Shown here piece by piece: positions 1 through 9,350 of a DNA stretch of 64,000 nucleotides. The notes beneath the pieces were generated by a model. It did no database searches. It was not told where the DNA came from and saw only the letters and a program-made list of their open reading frames with translations. The position numbers were made by a program, and so were the translations under genes. Within the stretch, counting starts at the first letter, position 1, and every line of letters begins with the position of its first letter. Origin of the DNA: Cryptosporangium minutisporangium (GTDB taxonomy: Bacteria; Actinomycetota; Actinomycetes; Mycobacteriales; Cryptosporangiaceae); the NCBI RefSeq assembly GCF_039536245.1, contig NZ_BAAAYN010000019.1, forward strand, positions 40,397 to 104,396, read 5' to 3'.

Positions 1-801
1 CCGGATCGCCGCCAGCACGCCGAGGCCCTGGTCGTCGTCGTGGTTCCAGATCGCGTCGATCTTCGGCGCCGCCTGCAGCAAGTTCGAGGTGACCTGTTGC
101 CCCGAGGCCACCGTGAACTCCGCCGCCACCCGGTTCGTCACCCGGAATCCGTAAGTGCCCAGCGCTTCCTTGAAGCCCCGGCTGCGATCCTGGGTGAGCG
201 GCAGCGAGTCGATGCCGGCGATCTCGGCGATCACCGGGTTGGTCGTATTCGCCTGCTTCAACCGCGCTCCGATGTAGTGACCCGCAGAGACACCCATGCC
301 GTAGTTGTCCCCACCGATCCACGTCCGGTACGCGAGCGGACTGGCAAAGATCCTGTCCAGGTTCACGACCGGAATCCCGGCATCCATCGCCTTCCGCGCC
401 ACGGCCGTGAGCTGCTTGCCGTCGTTCGGCAGCACGACGAGCACGTTGACCTTCTTGGTGATCAGCGTCTCGATCGCCGCGATCTGCGCCGCCACGTCGT
501 TGGTGGGCTCCACCGGCTCGAACGTGACGTCCTCGAACGTCTTGGCCTGCGCCTCCGCGTTCTTGGCGATCGCGCCGATCCAGCCGTGGTCGGCCTGCGG
601 CGCGGAGAACCCGATCGTCACCTGGGTGCCCTTGGCGGCGTTGTCACCGCCGACGGTCTTGGTGTTCGTCTCGTTGTTGTCGTCTCCCGAGTCGTTCGAG
701 GTGCACCCGGCGACCAGCACGGTCGCTCCGACGGCGGCTCCCCCGAGCAGGAAGCGCCGGCGGCCGAGCCCGCTTTGCGGGCCGCTGATGACGTCACTCA
801 T
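1..801 (-). CDS. Sugar ABC transporter substrate-binding lipoprotein (partial)
   Basis: This is the extracytoplasmic binding protein of a ribose/xylose-type sugar importer. The 3' end is lost at the window edge, leaving 267 codons. The N-terminus shows a Tat-type twin-arginine stretch (RRRFLLGG, residues 14-21) and a lipobox ending at Cys33 (VAGC), so it should be exported folded and anchored as a lipoprotein. The next region fits the periplasmic-binding-protein-4 fold (IGFSAPQADHGWIGAI, then VNVLVVLPNDG and GIPVVNLDR). The ATG at 801 has a clear AAAGGAG ribosome site. It is the last visible gene of the minus-strand operon after the permease (253-base gap). The sugar is inferred to be a pentose only from the nearby xylulokinase. 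Confidence 0.93.
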   Translation of the reverse strand, partial: MSDVISGPQSGLGRRRFLLGGAAVGATVLVAGCTSNDSGDDNNETNTKTVGGDNAAKGTQVTIGFSAPQADHGWIGAIAKNAEAQAKTFEDVTFEPVEPTNDVAAQIAAIETLITKKVNVLVVLPNDGKQLTAVARKAMDAGIPVVNLDRIFASPLAYRTWIGGDNYGMGVSAGHYIGARLKQANTTNPVIAEIAGIDSLPLTQDRSRGFKEALGTYGFRVTNRVAAEFTVASGQQVTSNLLQAAPKIDAIWNHDDDQGLGVLAAIR

Positions 802-843
802 GGTTCTCTCCTTTGAGATGAGCTAATTACGCGTGCGGGCGAA

Positions 844-870
844 CCACCGCAGGACGGTCAACTGCGGTGG
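844..870. promoter_or_regulatory. Perfect 8-bp inverted repeat between permease and binding protein
   Basis: CCACCGCA (844-851) and TGCGGTGG (863-870) are perfect inverted copies with an 11-base loop. They lie between the permease stop and the binding-protein start inside one transcription unit. In sugar ABC operons such intergenic hairpins often stabilise the binding-protein mRNA. That role is inference here. Confidence 0.5.
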
Positions 871-975
871 GCCAACGGGATCTGGGGTCGAGCCGGCGTC
901 GAGCGGGGACCGCTCGGGCCGACAGGGTTCGTCGAGTGACCAGCCGTCCGGGGGGCGTCCCGGCAACCGGGGTTG

Positions 976-1026
976 TTTTCGGGAACTCCGCCCCCACGTG
1001 CCCGTGGAGGGGCGAACCTTCGGGAA
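976..1026. repeat. Dispersed TTTTCGGGAA-type palindromic repeat, copy A
   Basis: TTCGGGAA occurs twice, at 978-985 and 1019-1026. The copies flank a GC-rich hairpin whose centre holds CACGTGCCCGTG. The words TTTTCGGGAA and GTGCCCG recur in the repeat at 63881-63976, and TTTCGGGAA recurs at 48392. All copies are intergenic, so this looks like a dispersed genomic repeat family. Confidence 0.45.
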
Positions 1027-1054
1027 CGCCGCCTCGACGGCGGCGCCCCCAGCG

Positions 1055-2131
1055 TTAGGTCGCGGCTCCGGACCGGCGACGCTGCAGCAGGACCGCGCCG
1101 ATGATGATCAGGCCCTTCGCCAGGTTCTGAACCGGCGTGGACAGGTTGTTCAGGATGAACAGGTTCGTGATCAGCGTGAACACCAGCACGCCGAGGAACG
1201 TGCCGACCAGCGTGCCCCGGCCACCGGTGAGCAGCGTTCCGCCGATGATGACCGCGGCGATCGCGTCCAACTCGTAGCCCTGGCCGTTCGTGGACGATCC
1301 CGACGCGGTCTGCGCGGTGAGCATCACCGCGGCGAGGCCGCAGCAGAGCCCGGACACGCCGTAGAGGAGTGCGGTGTGCAGGCGGACGTTGATACCCGCC
1401 AGCCGCGCTGCCTCCGGGTTGCCGCCGACCGCGACCGTGCGGCGGCCGAACGTGGTCAGGTTCAACACGACCCAGCCGATCACGAACGTCCCGATCAACA
1501 GCCAGACCAGGTACGGGACGCCGAGCAGCGACCCGTCGGCGATCTGGTTGAACCCCTGCTGGGTGACGACCTGGGTTTGCAGGTTGGCGATGTACTGGGC
1601 CAGCCCGCGGGCGCCGATCAGCATGCCGAGCGTCACGATGAACGCGACCAGCCGTCCGTAGGCGATCAGTACGCCGTTGATCAAGCCGACGGTCAGCCCG
1701 ACCAGCAGCGCGCAGAGCACCATGACGACCGGCCCGTACTCCTGGGTCGCCACGGTGGTGCACCAGACCGAGGCGAGCCCGACGATCGAGCCGACCGACA
1801 GGTCGATGCCCCCGCCGATGATCACGAACGTCATACCGACCGAGACCACGCCGATCACCGAGGCGTTGGTGAGGATCGTGCGGATGTTGCCGGTGTTCGA
1901 GAACGTCTCCGCGGTGACCAGGCCGACGATGCAGAGAATGATCAGCGCGACGAGCAGCCCGATGTTCCGGGTGGCGCCACCTTCGGACAGCGACGCCAGC
2001 CAGGTACGCAGCGGGCTGGCTTGGCCGTCCGGTTCAGCGGCGGCCGCCTCGACCCGGGTGTGTTCGTCGGCGGGTGGAACAGTGACCGTGGCCGAAGAGT
2101 CGGCCGACGGTCTGGGGGTGGGATCGGTCAT
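1055..2131 (-). CDS. Sugar ABC transporter permease (RbsC/XylH type)
   Basis: This 358-residue integral membrane protein is the translocation channel of the sugar importer. A hydrophilic Ala/Pro-rich tail of about 55 residues precedes the first membrane segment (NIGLLVALIILCIVGL). The following region carries the family signature GMTFVIIGGGIDLSVGSIVGL, typical of branched-chain-amino-acid/ribose permeases (BPD_transp_2). Around eight to ten hydrophobic segments follow. The extended N-terminus is longer than in E. coli RbsC. It sits between the ATPase (111-base gap) and the binding protein. No second permease is present, so it probably works as a homodimer. Confidence 0.95.
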   Translation of the reverse strand: MTDPTPRPSADSSATVTVPPADEHTRVEAAAAEPDGQASPLRTWLASLSEGGATRNIGLLVALIILCIVGLVTAETFSNTGNIRTILTNASVIGVVSVGMTFVIIGGGIDLSVGSIVGLASVWCTTVATQEYGPVVMVLCALLVGLTVGLINGVLIAYGRLVAFIVTLGMLIGARGLAQYIANLQTQVVTQQGFNQIADGSLLGVPYLVWLLIGTFVIGWVVLNLTTFGRRTVAVGGNPEAARLAGINVRLHTALLYGVSGLCCGLAAVMLTAQTASGSSTNGQGYELDAIAAVIIGGTLLTGGRGTLVGTFLGVLVFTLITNLFILNNLSTPVQNLAKGLIIIGAVLLQRRRSGAAT

Positions 2132-2242
2132 GAGCGCCTCGCTCCAATGCGGTGGCGGAAATCGGCGTAGCGTTCGATAGCGGAGAACTGCGCACAGTGG
2201 GGATTGCGGGCCTGTGCGTACTCCGGTTCGGACGGTTGAAGA

Positions 2243-4015
2243 TCAGCGGGAAGTGGTGACGCGCTCCCCGGCCATGACGAGGTCGAGGACCTGAGCTTCG
2301 GTGAGGTCGGACGCCGGCGCTTCGTGCACCACACGCCCCTCTCGCACGACCAGGACGCGGTCGGCGAGGCCGAGTACTTCGGGGACTTCGCTGGAGACCA
2401 TGAGCACGCCGACGCCCTGGTCGGCGAGCGAGCGGATCAGCTGGTAGAGCTCGGCCCTGGCCCCGATGTCGACACCCCGGGTCGGCTCGTCCAGGAGCAA
2501 CAAGCGGGTCTTGCCCAGCAGCCAGCGGCTCACGACCGCCTTCTGCTGGTTGCCGCCGGAGAGCGTACGCATGACGCGGCGCGGATCGGCCGGGCGGAGG
2601 TCCAGCGAACTGGTCACCGCACTGACCTCCGACCGCTCCAGCCCACGCCGGACGAAGCCGAGGCGGGCCAACCGCCGCAGCGACGCCAGCGAGACGTTGC
2701 GGTAGACCGGCTCGCCGAGCAGCAGCGCCTGACTCTTGCGCTCCTCCGGTGCGAGCCCCATCCCGGCGGCGACCGCGGCCTGCACGCTGCCCCGGCGCAG
2801 TGACTTGCCGTCCACTTCGACGGTGCCGATGGCGGGTTTCCGGGCGCCGTAGACGGTCTCCAGGATCTCCGAGCGGCCGGCACCGACCAGCCCGGCGAGC
2901 CCGACTATCTCGCCCGCCCGAACCTCGAACGAAACCCCTTCGAACTCTCCCGGCCGGCCGAGGTTCGCGACCCGCAACAGCGGCGCGGCGCCGCCCGGCG
3001 ATCCAGCGGTGTCGGCTGCGGCGGGGCGAGGCACGGCGGTGTCGTCGCCGACCCGATCCGGGGAGAGGGCCACGGTGGGGGTCTCGCCGCCGGGTGACGC
3101 GGCCGAAGCCTCGGCGGCGCCGGCGCGCGCCGCGTCCGCGTCGGTCGTGCGGTCGGCCCGCTCGGCGCGCCGGGCCGGGAAGACGTACTCGACGTTGCGG
3201 CCGGTCATCAGCGTGACGACCTCGTTCGTCGGCGTGGTCCGGGCCGGCAGGTTGACCGCGACGGTCCGGCCGTCCTTGAGGATCGTGACCCGATCGCCGA
3301 TGTCCCGGATCTCGGCCAGCCGGTGCGAGATGTAGATGACCGCGACACCGGCGGAGGTCAGGTCCCGGATCACCCGGAACAGGTTCTCCACCTCGTCGTG
3401 GGCGAGCACCGCGGACGGCTCGTCCATGATGATCAGCCGCGCCTCGTGCGAGAGCGCACGGGCCATGCTGACGATCTGCTTGCCTGCGGCGGGCAGCCGA
3501 CCGACTTCGCGCCCGACCGGAATCTCCGCGTGGCCGAGCCGGGCGAGCAGCTCCTTGGCGCGGCGACGCGCCACACCCCGGCTGGTGAAGCCGAGCCGGC
3601 GGGGCTCGTGCCCGAGGAACACGTTCTCCGCGACCGTGAGGTCGTTGACCAGGTCCAGCTCCTGGTAGATCGTCGCGAGCCCGGCCCGCAACGCGGCGGT
3701 CGGTTTGGTGAACCGGACCTGCTCACCGAGCCACTCGATCGTTCCCTCGTCCGGCTGGTGCGCGCCGGAGAGCACCTTGATCAGCGTGGATTTCCCGGCG
3801 CCGTTCTGCCCGAGCAGGCAGTGCACTTCACCGGGCAGAACGGTCAGGTCGACGCCGTCCAGCGCCCGGACGCCCGGGAAGGTCTTGACGACCCCGGTGA
3901 GTCGGAGCAATGGCTGCGCCGCCGAGTCCCCCGCCGCGCCGGTGGTGCCCGCGCCGGTCACGTCCGACACGCTGCCCGGGCCGGGCGTGCTGCCCGGGTC
4001 CGTCCCGGCGCTCAT
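2243..4015 (-). CDS. Sugar ABC transporter ATPase with two nucleotide-binding domains (RbsA/XylG type)
   Basis: This 590-residue cytoplasmic protein powers the sugar importer. The first domain has Walker A GQNGAGKST (about residues 69-77), an unusual signature loop LPAAGKQ, and Walker B LIIMDEPSA. The second has a degenerate P-loop (GLAGLVGAGRSE), the signature LSGGNQQKAVVSRWLL, and Walker B LLLLDEPTRGVD. That asymmetric pairing is typical of monosaccharide ATPases. An Ala/Pro-rich linker of roughly 60-70 residues separates the domains, longer than usual. The ATG at 4015 overlaps the TGA of the upstream ROK gene (ATGA), so translation is probably coupled. Longer upstream readings of the frame have no family support. 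Confidence 0.96.
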   Translation of the reverse strand: MSAGTDPGSTPGPGSVSDVTGAGTTGAAGDSAAQPLLRLTGVVKTFPGVRALDGVDLTVLPGEVHCLLGQNGAGKSTLIKVLSGAHQPDEGTIEWLGEQVRFTKPTAALRAGLATIYQELDLVNDLTVAENVFLGHEPRRLGFTSRGVARRRAKELLARLGHAEIPVGREVGRLPAAGKQIVSMARALSHEARLIIMDEPSAVLAHDEVENLFRVIRDLTSAGVAVIYISHRLAEIRDIGDRVTILKDGRTVAVNLPARTTPTNEVVTLMTGRNVEYVFPARRAERADRTTDADAARAGAAEASAASPGGETPTVALSPDRVGDDTAVPRPAAADTAGSPGGAAPLLRVANLGRPGEFEGVSFEVRAGEIVGLAGLVGAGRSEILETVYGARKPAIGTVEVDGKSLRRGSVQAAVAAGMGLAPEERKSQALLLGEPVYRNVSLASLRRLARLGFVRRGLERSEVSAVTSSLDLRPADPRRVMRTLSGGNQQKAVVSRWLLGKTRLLLLDEPTRGVDIGARAELYQLIRSLADQGVGVLMVSSEVPEVLGLADRVLVVREGRVVHEAPASDLTEAQVLDLVMAGERVTTSR

Positions 4016-5205
4016 CGGGTCACCGGTCCGTACGCGAGTTCGCTGACCAGCGCGGTGGCTCCGGCCACCCCGGCGCGCGATCCGAGTTCGGACAGCACCA
4101 CCGGAAGGTTGCGGGTCGCCAGCGGTAGCGACCGCCGATAGATCACCGACCGCACCTCGGCGAGCAGCAGGTGCCCGAGCCCCGCCAGCCCGCCGCCGAT
4201 CACGATCATCGACGGGTTGAAGAAGCTCACCAGGCTGGCCAGGACACCGCCGAGTCGGCGGCCACCGTCCCGGATCAGGCCGATGCACACCGGGTCGCCC
4301 TCGACGGCGCCTGCCCCCACGTCGGCTGCGGTGACCGTGCCGTGGGTGCGGAGACGTTCGGCCAGCGACGGCGAGGTGTCGTTCCGGGCCGCGGCCAGCG
4401 CGTCGCGCGCCAGCGCGGCACCGCCGAACACCGCTTCCAGACAGCCGGCGTTGCCGCAGGCGCACACCGGGCCGTGCGGGTCGACCTGGATGTGGCCGAT
4501 GTCGCCGGCGCAGCCGTCGACACCCCGGTACACCTGGCCGCGGACCACGATGCCGCAGCCGATGCCGGTGCCCACCTTGACGAAGAGCAGGTCGTCGACG
4601 GAGCGGGCCACTCCGCCGCGGCGCTCACCGACCACCATGATGTTGACGTCGTTGTCGACGACGACCGGGCAGCCGTGCCGCCCGGCCAGCTCCTCACGGA
4701 CCGGGTAGCGATCCCAGCCCGGCATGATCGGCGGCGACACCGGGACACCGTCCCGGAAGCTCACCGGCCCCGGAACGCCGAGCCCGATGCCCGCGAGCCG
4801 GGTGAGGTGACCGTCGGCGCGCAGCTTGGCGACCAGGTCGTCGATCCGATCGAGGACGGCTTCCGGGCCCCGCCGGATGTCGATCTCCTCCTCCACCGAC
4901 GCGACCGGTTCCAGCGACGCGTCGGTGACCTCCAGGGTCACCGACGTCACGCCGAGGTCGACGCCGACGAACCGCAGCTCGGGGTCGAGCTCGACCATCG
5001 TGGAGCGGCGACCACCCCTGGACGCGGCGGGTCCACCGTCGCGGGCGAGGCCGAGCTCGGTGAGCCGGCTCAGCTCGGCGGCCAGCCGCGCTCGCGGGAG
5101 TTCGAGCCGGTCGCCGAGCTCGGCCCGTGAGACGGGCCCCTCGTCACGAAGGGTCAGGAGTATTTGGGACTGGGCGGAGTTGTCCGGCCTGGGCCGAGGC
5201 GTCAT
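4012..5205 (-). CDS. ROK-family transcriptional regulator (XylR/NagC type)
   Basis: This is a probable sugar-responsive repressor of the ABC operon that follows it. An N-terminal winged helix-turn-helix (about residues 10-60) precedes a ROK sugar-kinase-like domain from about residue 78 (VGVDLGVTSVTLEV). That domain has the glycine loop VGTGIGCG and the ROK zinc motif CACGNAGCLE. I chose the ATG at 5205, giving 397 residues, the usual ROK-regulator length, with GGGAAGG upstream. A GTG at 5268 would add 21 residues but lacks a ribosome site. The gene overlaps the ATPase start and lies downstream of xylB, fitting a pentose-controlled circuit. Confidence 0.92.
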   Translation of the reverse strand: MTPRPRPDNSAQSQILLTLRDEGPVSRAELGDRLELPRARLAAELSRLTELGLARDGGPAASRGGRRSTMVELDPELRFVGVDLGVTSVTLEVTDASLEPVASVEEEIDIRRGPEAVLDRIDDLVAKLRADGHLTRLAGIGLGVPGPVSFRDGVPVSPPIMPGWDRYPVREELAGRHGCPVVVDNDVNIMVVGERRGGVARSVDDLLFVKVGTGIGCGIVVRGQVYRGVDGCAGDIGHIQVDPHGPVCACGNAGCLEAVFGGAALARDALAAARNDTSPSLAERLRTHGTVTAADVGAGAVEGDPVCIGLIRDGGRRLGGVLASLVSFFNPSMIVIGGGLAGLGHLLLAEVRSVIYRRSLPLATRNLPVVLSELGSRAGVAGATALVSELAYGPVTR

Positions 5206-5333
5206 GAGGCGGCCTTCCCGAGCTTCCAGCACGCTGCCGAGTGGGGGTTTCTCGGTGGCGCGCGTCACAAGGCGTGGGGAGACCGTAGGGCGGCACAGCG
5301 GCCCCTGTCCAGACTCTTTTGTATTACGACCGC

Positions 5334-6740
5334 CTAACTTTTGTTCGGCTGAGTCGAAAGTTCGACCACTGCGGTACGGAACTGGGCGTAGCGGTCACGA
5401 GCTGCGGAGTAGTCGGCCGGGTTGGTCTCCGGTGCTCGCTGTGCCGCGACGGGCCACTGCGGAGGCTCGGCCGCACCCGAGAGCGCCCACGCGGCCTGCC
5501 GGGCCGCACCCAGCGCCACGTACTCCCCCGGCGCCGGGACCTCGACCGGAACGCCGAGGATGCCCGACGCGACCGCGCGCACCGCCGGCGAGAGCGCCGC
5601 ACCGCCGATCAGCAGCGCGCGACGCACCGGGACACCGTGCTGGCGGACGGCGTCCAGGCCGTCGGCGAGACCGAGCAGCATGCCCTCCACGGCGGCCCGG
5701 GCCAGGTGCTCGGGACGGGCGTTCGCGCGGGTCAGGCCGGTGAGCCGACCGGTCTCGTCCGGGAGATCGGGCGTGCGCTCGCCGTCCAGATAGGGCAACA
5801 GCGTGAGCCCGGCGGCACCGGGCGTGCTGGCGAGCGCCAACTCCGACAACCGGTCGAGATCGACGCCGAGCAGGTCGGCGGCGGCGGTCAGCACCCGGGC
5901 CGCGTTGAGCGTGCACACCAGCGGCAGGAACCGGCCCGTCGCGTCGGCGAACCCGGCGACGAAGCCGCTCGGGTCGGTGGTGGGCCCCTCGGCGACCGCG
6001 AACACCGTGCCGCTGGTACCGAGCGAGACGACGACGTCGCCGGGCCCGGCGCCCAGTCCCAAGGCGGCGGCCATGTTGTCGCCGGTGCCCGCGGCGAGCG
6101 CGATGCCGTCCGCGGTGTGGCCGACGATCGCGTCGGGCTTCTTGACCTCGGGCACGCCCACGTCCCGCCCGAACGCCCGTCGCAGCAGGTCGAGGCGGTA
6201 CTCGCCGGTCGCTCCTGACCAGTAGCCGGTGCCGGACGCGTCGCCGCGGTCGGTGGTCGGGTCGGCGTTGGTCGACAGCTTCCAGGTGAGCCAGTCGTGC
6301 GGGAGCACCACCCGCTCGGTGCGGGCGGCCGCGGCCGGTTCGTTCGTGGCGAGCCAGCGGAGCTTGGTGATCGTGAAGCTGGCCACCGGCACCACCCCGA
6401 CCGCGTCCGCCCAGGCCTGCCGACCGCCGAGCTCGTCGATCAGCTCGGCGGCGGCGCCGGCCGACCGGGTGTCGTTCCAGAGCAGCGCTGGGCGGACCAC
6501 CTCACCGTCGGCGTCGAGCGTCACCATGCCGTGCTGCTGGCCGCCGACGGCCAGCGCCTCCACACCGTCCAGCAATCCGTCGGACGCGCTGCGCAGCGCG
6601 TCCCACCAGATCGTGGGGTCGACCTCGGTCGCATCGGGGTGCGGTGCCCGCCCTTGCCGGACCACCGCCCCGGTCTCGGAGTCACAGATCAGGACCTTGG
6701 TGGATTGCGTCGAGCAGTCGACGCCCGCGACGAGTGCCAT
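5334..6740 (-). CDS. xylB: Xylulokinase (FGGY family)
   Basis: This enzyme phosphorylates D-xylulose to xylulose 5-phosphate, feeding the pentose phosphate pathway. The 468-residue protein starts with the FGGY phosphate-binding strand [15 protein letters not shown]. It has the substrate-site stretch [11 protein letters not shown], the second-domain phosphate loop [12 protein letters not shown], and a C-terminal [10 protein letters not shown]-binding stretch. Length matches actinobacterial XylB. The ATG at 6740 is only 8 bases after the stop of the MocR-type gene, and its GAGGTAGG ribosome site overlaps that stop, so the two are probably co-transcribed. No xylose isomerase gene is in the window. 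Other FGGY kinases are possible but less likely. Confidence 0.93.
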   Translation of the reverse strand: MALVAGVDCSTQSTKVLICDSETGAVVRQGRAPHPDATEVDPTIWWDALRSASDGLLDGVEALAVGGQQHGMVTLDADGEVVRPALLWNDTRSAGAAAELIDELGGRQAWADAVGVVPVASFTITKLRWLATNEPAAAARTERVVLPHDWLTWKLSTNADPTTDRGDASGTGYWSGATGEYRLDLLRRAFGRDVGVPEVKKPDAIVGHTADGIALAAGTGDNMAAALGLGAGPGDVVVSLGTSGTVFAVAEGPTTDPSGFVAGFADATGRFLPLVCTLNAARVLTAAADLLGVDLDRLSELALASTPGAAGLTLLPYLDGERTPDLPDETGRLTGLTRANARPEHLARAAVEGMLLGLADGLDAVRQHGVPVRRALLIGGAALSPAVRAVASGILGVPVEVPAPGEYVALGAARQAAWALSGAAEPPQWPVAAQRAPETNPADYSAARDRYAQFRTAVVELSTQPNKS

Positions 6741-6748
6741 GGCTTTTC

Positions 6749-8305
6749 CTACCTCGTGACGCCGCCCCGCACCACCGCGGTGAGGCGGGCTCCCATCCTG
6801 CGGGCGGCCTCTTCGAGACGGTTCGGGGGATGTGCGGCATAACCGATCACCAGACCGGGCCGCCCGGGCTTCATCCGGTGCCAGGACAGCGGGTGCACCC
6901 GCACGCCCACCACGGCGGCCTCGTCGGCGAGGACCGTGTCGGGGACGTCGCCGGGCAGGGTGATCAGCAGGTGCAGGCCGGCCGCGACCCCCTCCACCCG
7001 GGCATCGGGGAGGTGCTCGTGGAGCGCGGTGAGCAACGCGTCCCGGCGGCGACGCTGACGGACCCGGACCCGTCGCAGGTGGCGCTCGTACTCGCCGCTG
7101 GTCAGGAGCTCGGCCAGAACCAACTGGGACAACGCCGGATTGCCGAGGTCCACGGAGTGCTTGGCGGCGAGCAGGTCGTCCCGCAACGCGCGCGGCGGGA
7201 TCATCCACCCCAGCCGCATGCCCGGCGCGAGCGTCTTGGACGTACTGCCCATGTAGACGACGCGGTCCGGTGCCGACGCCTGCACTGCGGCCACCGGCGC
7301 GCGGTCGTAGCGGTGCTCGGCGTCGTAGTCGTCTTCGAGGACCAGCCCGCCCCAGGCGAGCAGCTCGCGGCGCCGCTGTGGGCCGAGGACGACTCCGGTC
7401 GGGAACTGGTGCGCGGGCGTGAGCAGCACGGCCGGCAGGCCGCTGGCGACCAGCGCGTCCACGCGGAGCCCGTCGCCGTCCACCGGAACCGGCTGCGGAC
7501 GCAGGCCCCAGCTGGTCAGCTGGTCGCGGGCGCCCCGGGAGCCCGGGTCCTCGATCCCGACGTCGCGCCCCTCGCCGAACACGCGGGCGACCAGCGCGAG
7601 CGCCTGGGCCACCCCGGCCACCACCAGGACGTCGTCCGGCTCGGCGCGAGTGCCCCGGGTGCGGGCCAGCCACGCGGCCAGCTCGGTCCGCAGCGCGAGC
7701 GTGCCGCGCGGGTCGCCGTAACCGAGGTCGGCGCTGGTCATCGTGGCCAGGACCGTGCGCTCAGCACGGAGCCAGGCCGCGCGGGGGAACGCGGCGAGGT
7801 CGGGGCGGCCGGGCGAGAGGTCGAACTCGATCCCGGCCGCGGGGCCCAACGGCAGCCGAAACCCCGGCGGATTCGACGCCCACCCGGGCGCGTGGCTCCC
7901 CGCCGCCGAGTGCCCCGCCGCGGCGCCGTCCGCCGCACCCTGGGCAGGTGGCACGCGCACCCGCGGCGCGCGGTCTTCCCCCGGCGTCCGGCCCGTAGGC
8001 GCGACGCGCTCCCGAGTATCGCCACCGAGCCCGGACACCGGCGCCAACAGGTTCGTGACGACGGTGCCCACGCCGGTGCGGCCCTGCGCGAGCCCTTCGT
8101 CGACGAGGCGCTGATACGCCTCGACCACCACGCCCCGCGAGATGCCCAGATCCGCGGCGAGCATCCGGGTCGGCGGTAGCCGCGTACCGGCTGCGAGGCG
8201 CCCGTCGGCGACGGCCGCACGCACCGCGTCCACCAGCCAGGTCGTCAGGCCCTTGGCCGGCGCCGACGCCGCTCGCAGCTGGAGAAAATCCGCACCGGCC
8301 GACAT
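6749..8305 (-). CDS. MocR-type (GntR/aminotransferase fusion) transcriptional regulator
   Basis: This 518-residue chimeric regulator has an N-terminal GntR-like winged helix (about residues 15-80, with [20 protein letters not shown]). It is joined to a fold-type-I aminotransferase domain that binds pyridoxal phosphate. The cofactor lysine lies in [14 protein letters not shown]. An Ala/Gly-rich linker of about 60 residues separates the domains. Relatives include PdxR and GabR, which sense PLP or amines. The ATG at 8305 has GAAGGAG upstream. The gene is divergent from a DMT-family transporter and directly upstream of xylB. The divergent transporter is the most likely target, and the ligand is unknown. 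Confidence 0.93.
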   Translation of the reverse strand: MSAGADFLQLRAASAPAKGLTTWLVDAVRAAVADGRLAAGTRLPPTRMLAADLGISRGVVVEAYQRLVDEGLAQGRTGVGTVVTNLLAPVSGLGGDTRERVAPTGRTPGEDRAPRVRVPPAQGAADGAAAGHSAAGSHAPGWASNPPGFRLPLGPAAGIEFDLSPGRPDLAAFPRAAWLRAERTVLATMTSADLGYGDPRGTLALRTELAAWLARTRGTRAEPDDVLVVAGVAQALALVARVFGEGRDVGIEDPGSRGARDQLTSWGLRPQPVPVDGDGLRVDALVASGLPAVLLTPAHQFPTGVVLGPQRRRELLAWGGLVLEDDYDAEHRYDRAPVAAVQASAPDRVVYMGSTSKTLAPGMRLGWMIPPRALRDDLLAAKHSVDLGNPALSQLVLAELLTSGEYERHLRRVRVRQRRRRDALLTALHEHLPDARVEGVAAGLHLLITLPGDVPDTVLADEAAVVGVRVHPLSWHRMKPGRPGLVIGYAAHPPNRLEEAARRMGARLTAVVRGGVTR

Positions 8306-8337
8306 TGGTCCACTCCTTCGCGCGTCCAGTGGTCCTT
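8305..8337. promoter_or_regulatory. Candidate MocR/PdxR-like operator pair
   Basis: Between the divergent mocR and transporter genes there is AGTGGTCCTT (8328-8337, plus strand) and AGTGGACCAA (8314-8305, minus strand). Both share AGTGGWCC, resembling the AAAGTGGWCTA-like boxes described for corynebacterial PdxR. The minus-strand copy overlaps the ribosome site and start of mocR, so part of its match may be coincidental. Confidence 0.4.
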
Positions 8338-8371
8338 CAACCGAACCACGAGGGTCGCCGAGCATGGCTGC

Positions 8372-9337
8372 ATGGTCAACTCGGTACTCACCCCACCGCG
8401 CGTCGGGCCCCGCTTGCCCGCAGGTGGAGTCGCCGCGGCATCCGGCGCCACCGGCATGGTCTTCGTCGGGGGCAGTGTCGCGGTGTCGTCGCTGCTCGTC
8501 AGCAGCCCGCTCTTCACCGTTCAGGCGGTGCGCTACGGCCTGGCGTGCGTGCTGCTCGTCGTGTTCGCGAAACTCACCCGGCGGCACATCCACGCCCCGC
8601 GAGGGGTGGAGTGGCTCTGGCTCAGTGGGATCGCGGTGCCCGGGTTGGTGGTGTTCAACATCGCGCTGGTGTACGGGTCGAAGCACGCCGAGCCCGCGGT
8701 GCTCGGCGTCGCGGTGGCGAGCGTGCCGGTGGTGATGGCGGCGGTGGGGCCGCTGCTGGAAGGTGCCCGTCCCACGGTCCGGGCGCTGGTCGCGGCGCTG
8801 GTGGTCACCGCGGGGGCGGCGCTGGTCGAAGGGCTCGGGCGCAGCGACGCGATGGGCTTGATGTGGGCGGTCGTGGTGTTCGCGTGCGAGGCCGGCTTCA
8901 CGCTGCTGGCGATCCCGGTGCTGCGACGGCACAAGCCGTGGGGCGTCTCGGTGCACACGACGTGGATGGCGGCGCTGATGTTCCTGGCGATCGGGATCGT
9001 GCGGGAAGGTCCGACCGCCGTCCTCCGCCTGGGCCGGACCGAACTGGTGGCGATCGTCTACCTGTCGGTCGCGGTGACCGCGGTGGCGTTCGTCCTCTGG
9101 TACACCTGCGTGACCCGTTTGGGGTCCGGGCGCGCCGGGCTGCTCACCGGCGTTGCACCGGTGGCGGCAGCGCTGAGCGGCGTGGCGCTCGGCCAGCCGG
9201 TCCCCGGCGTCCTGGTCTGGGTGGGCATCGCCGTGGTCGGGTGCGGCCTCGCGCTCGGCCTTCCGTCCCGCTCCGGTCCCGCCCGGCCCACCGTGCCCGG
9301 GCGTGCTCCTACCGCGCTGCACGAAGCGGCAGTCTGA
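8372..9337 (+). CDS. EamA/DMT-family transporter
   Basis: This 321-residue polytopic membrane protein has about ten hydrophobic segments and two EamA-like halves (VRYGLACVLLVVFAKLTRR in the first, LSVAVTAVAFVLWYTCV in the second). The family exports amino acids, metabolites or drugs. The Pro/Ala-rich C-terminal tail is hydrophilic. The gene is transcribed away from the MocR-type regulator across a 66-base gap, which makes it that regulator's probable target. Substrate cannot be told from sequence. The ATG at 8372 lacks a strong ribosome site. Confidence 0.9.
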   Translation: MVNSVLTPPRVGPRLPAGGVAAASGATGMVFVGGSVAVSSLLVSSPLFTVQAVRYGLACVLLVVFAKLTRRHIHAPRGVEWLWLSGIAVPGLVVFNIALVYGSKHAEPAVLGVAVASVPVVMAAVGPLLEGARPTVRALVAALVVTAGAALVEGLGRSDAMGLMWAVVVFACEAGFTLLAIPVLRRHKPWGVSVHTTWMAALMFLAIGIVREGPTAVLRLGRTELVAIVYLSVAVTAVAFVLWYTCVTRLGSGRAGLLTGVAPVAAALSGVALGQPVPGVLVWVGIAVVGCGLALGLPSRSGPARPTVPGRAPTALHEAAV

Positions 9338-9350
9338 GCCGCCCCGATCG

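Noticed and set aside
40..826. Open frames on the plus strand opposite the sugar-binding protein
   Set aside because: They are Arg-rich shadows of a minus-strand gene that has a Tat lipoprotein signal and a ribosome site.
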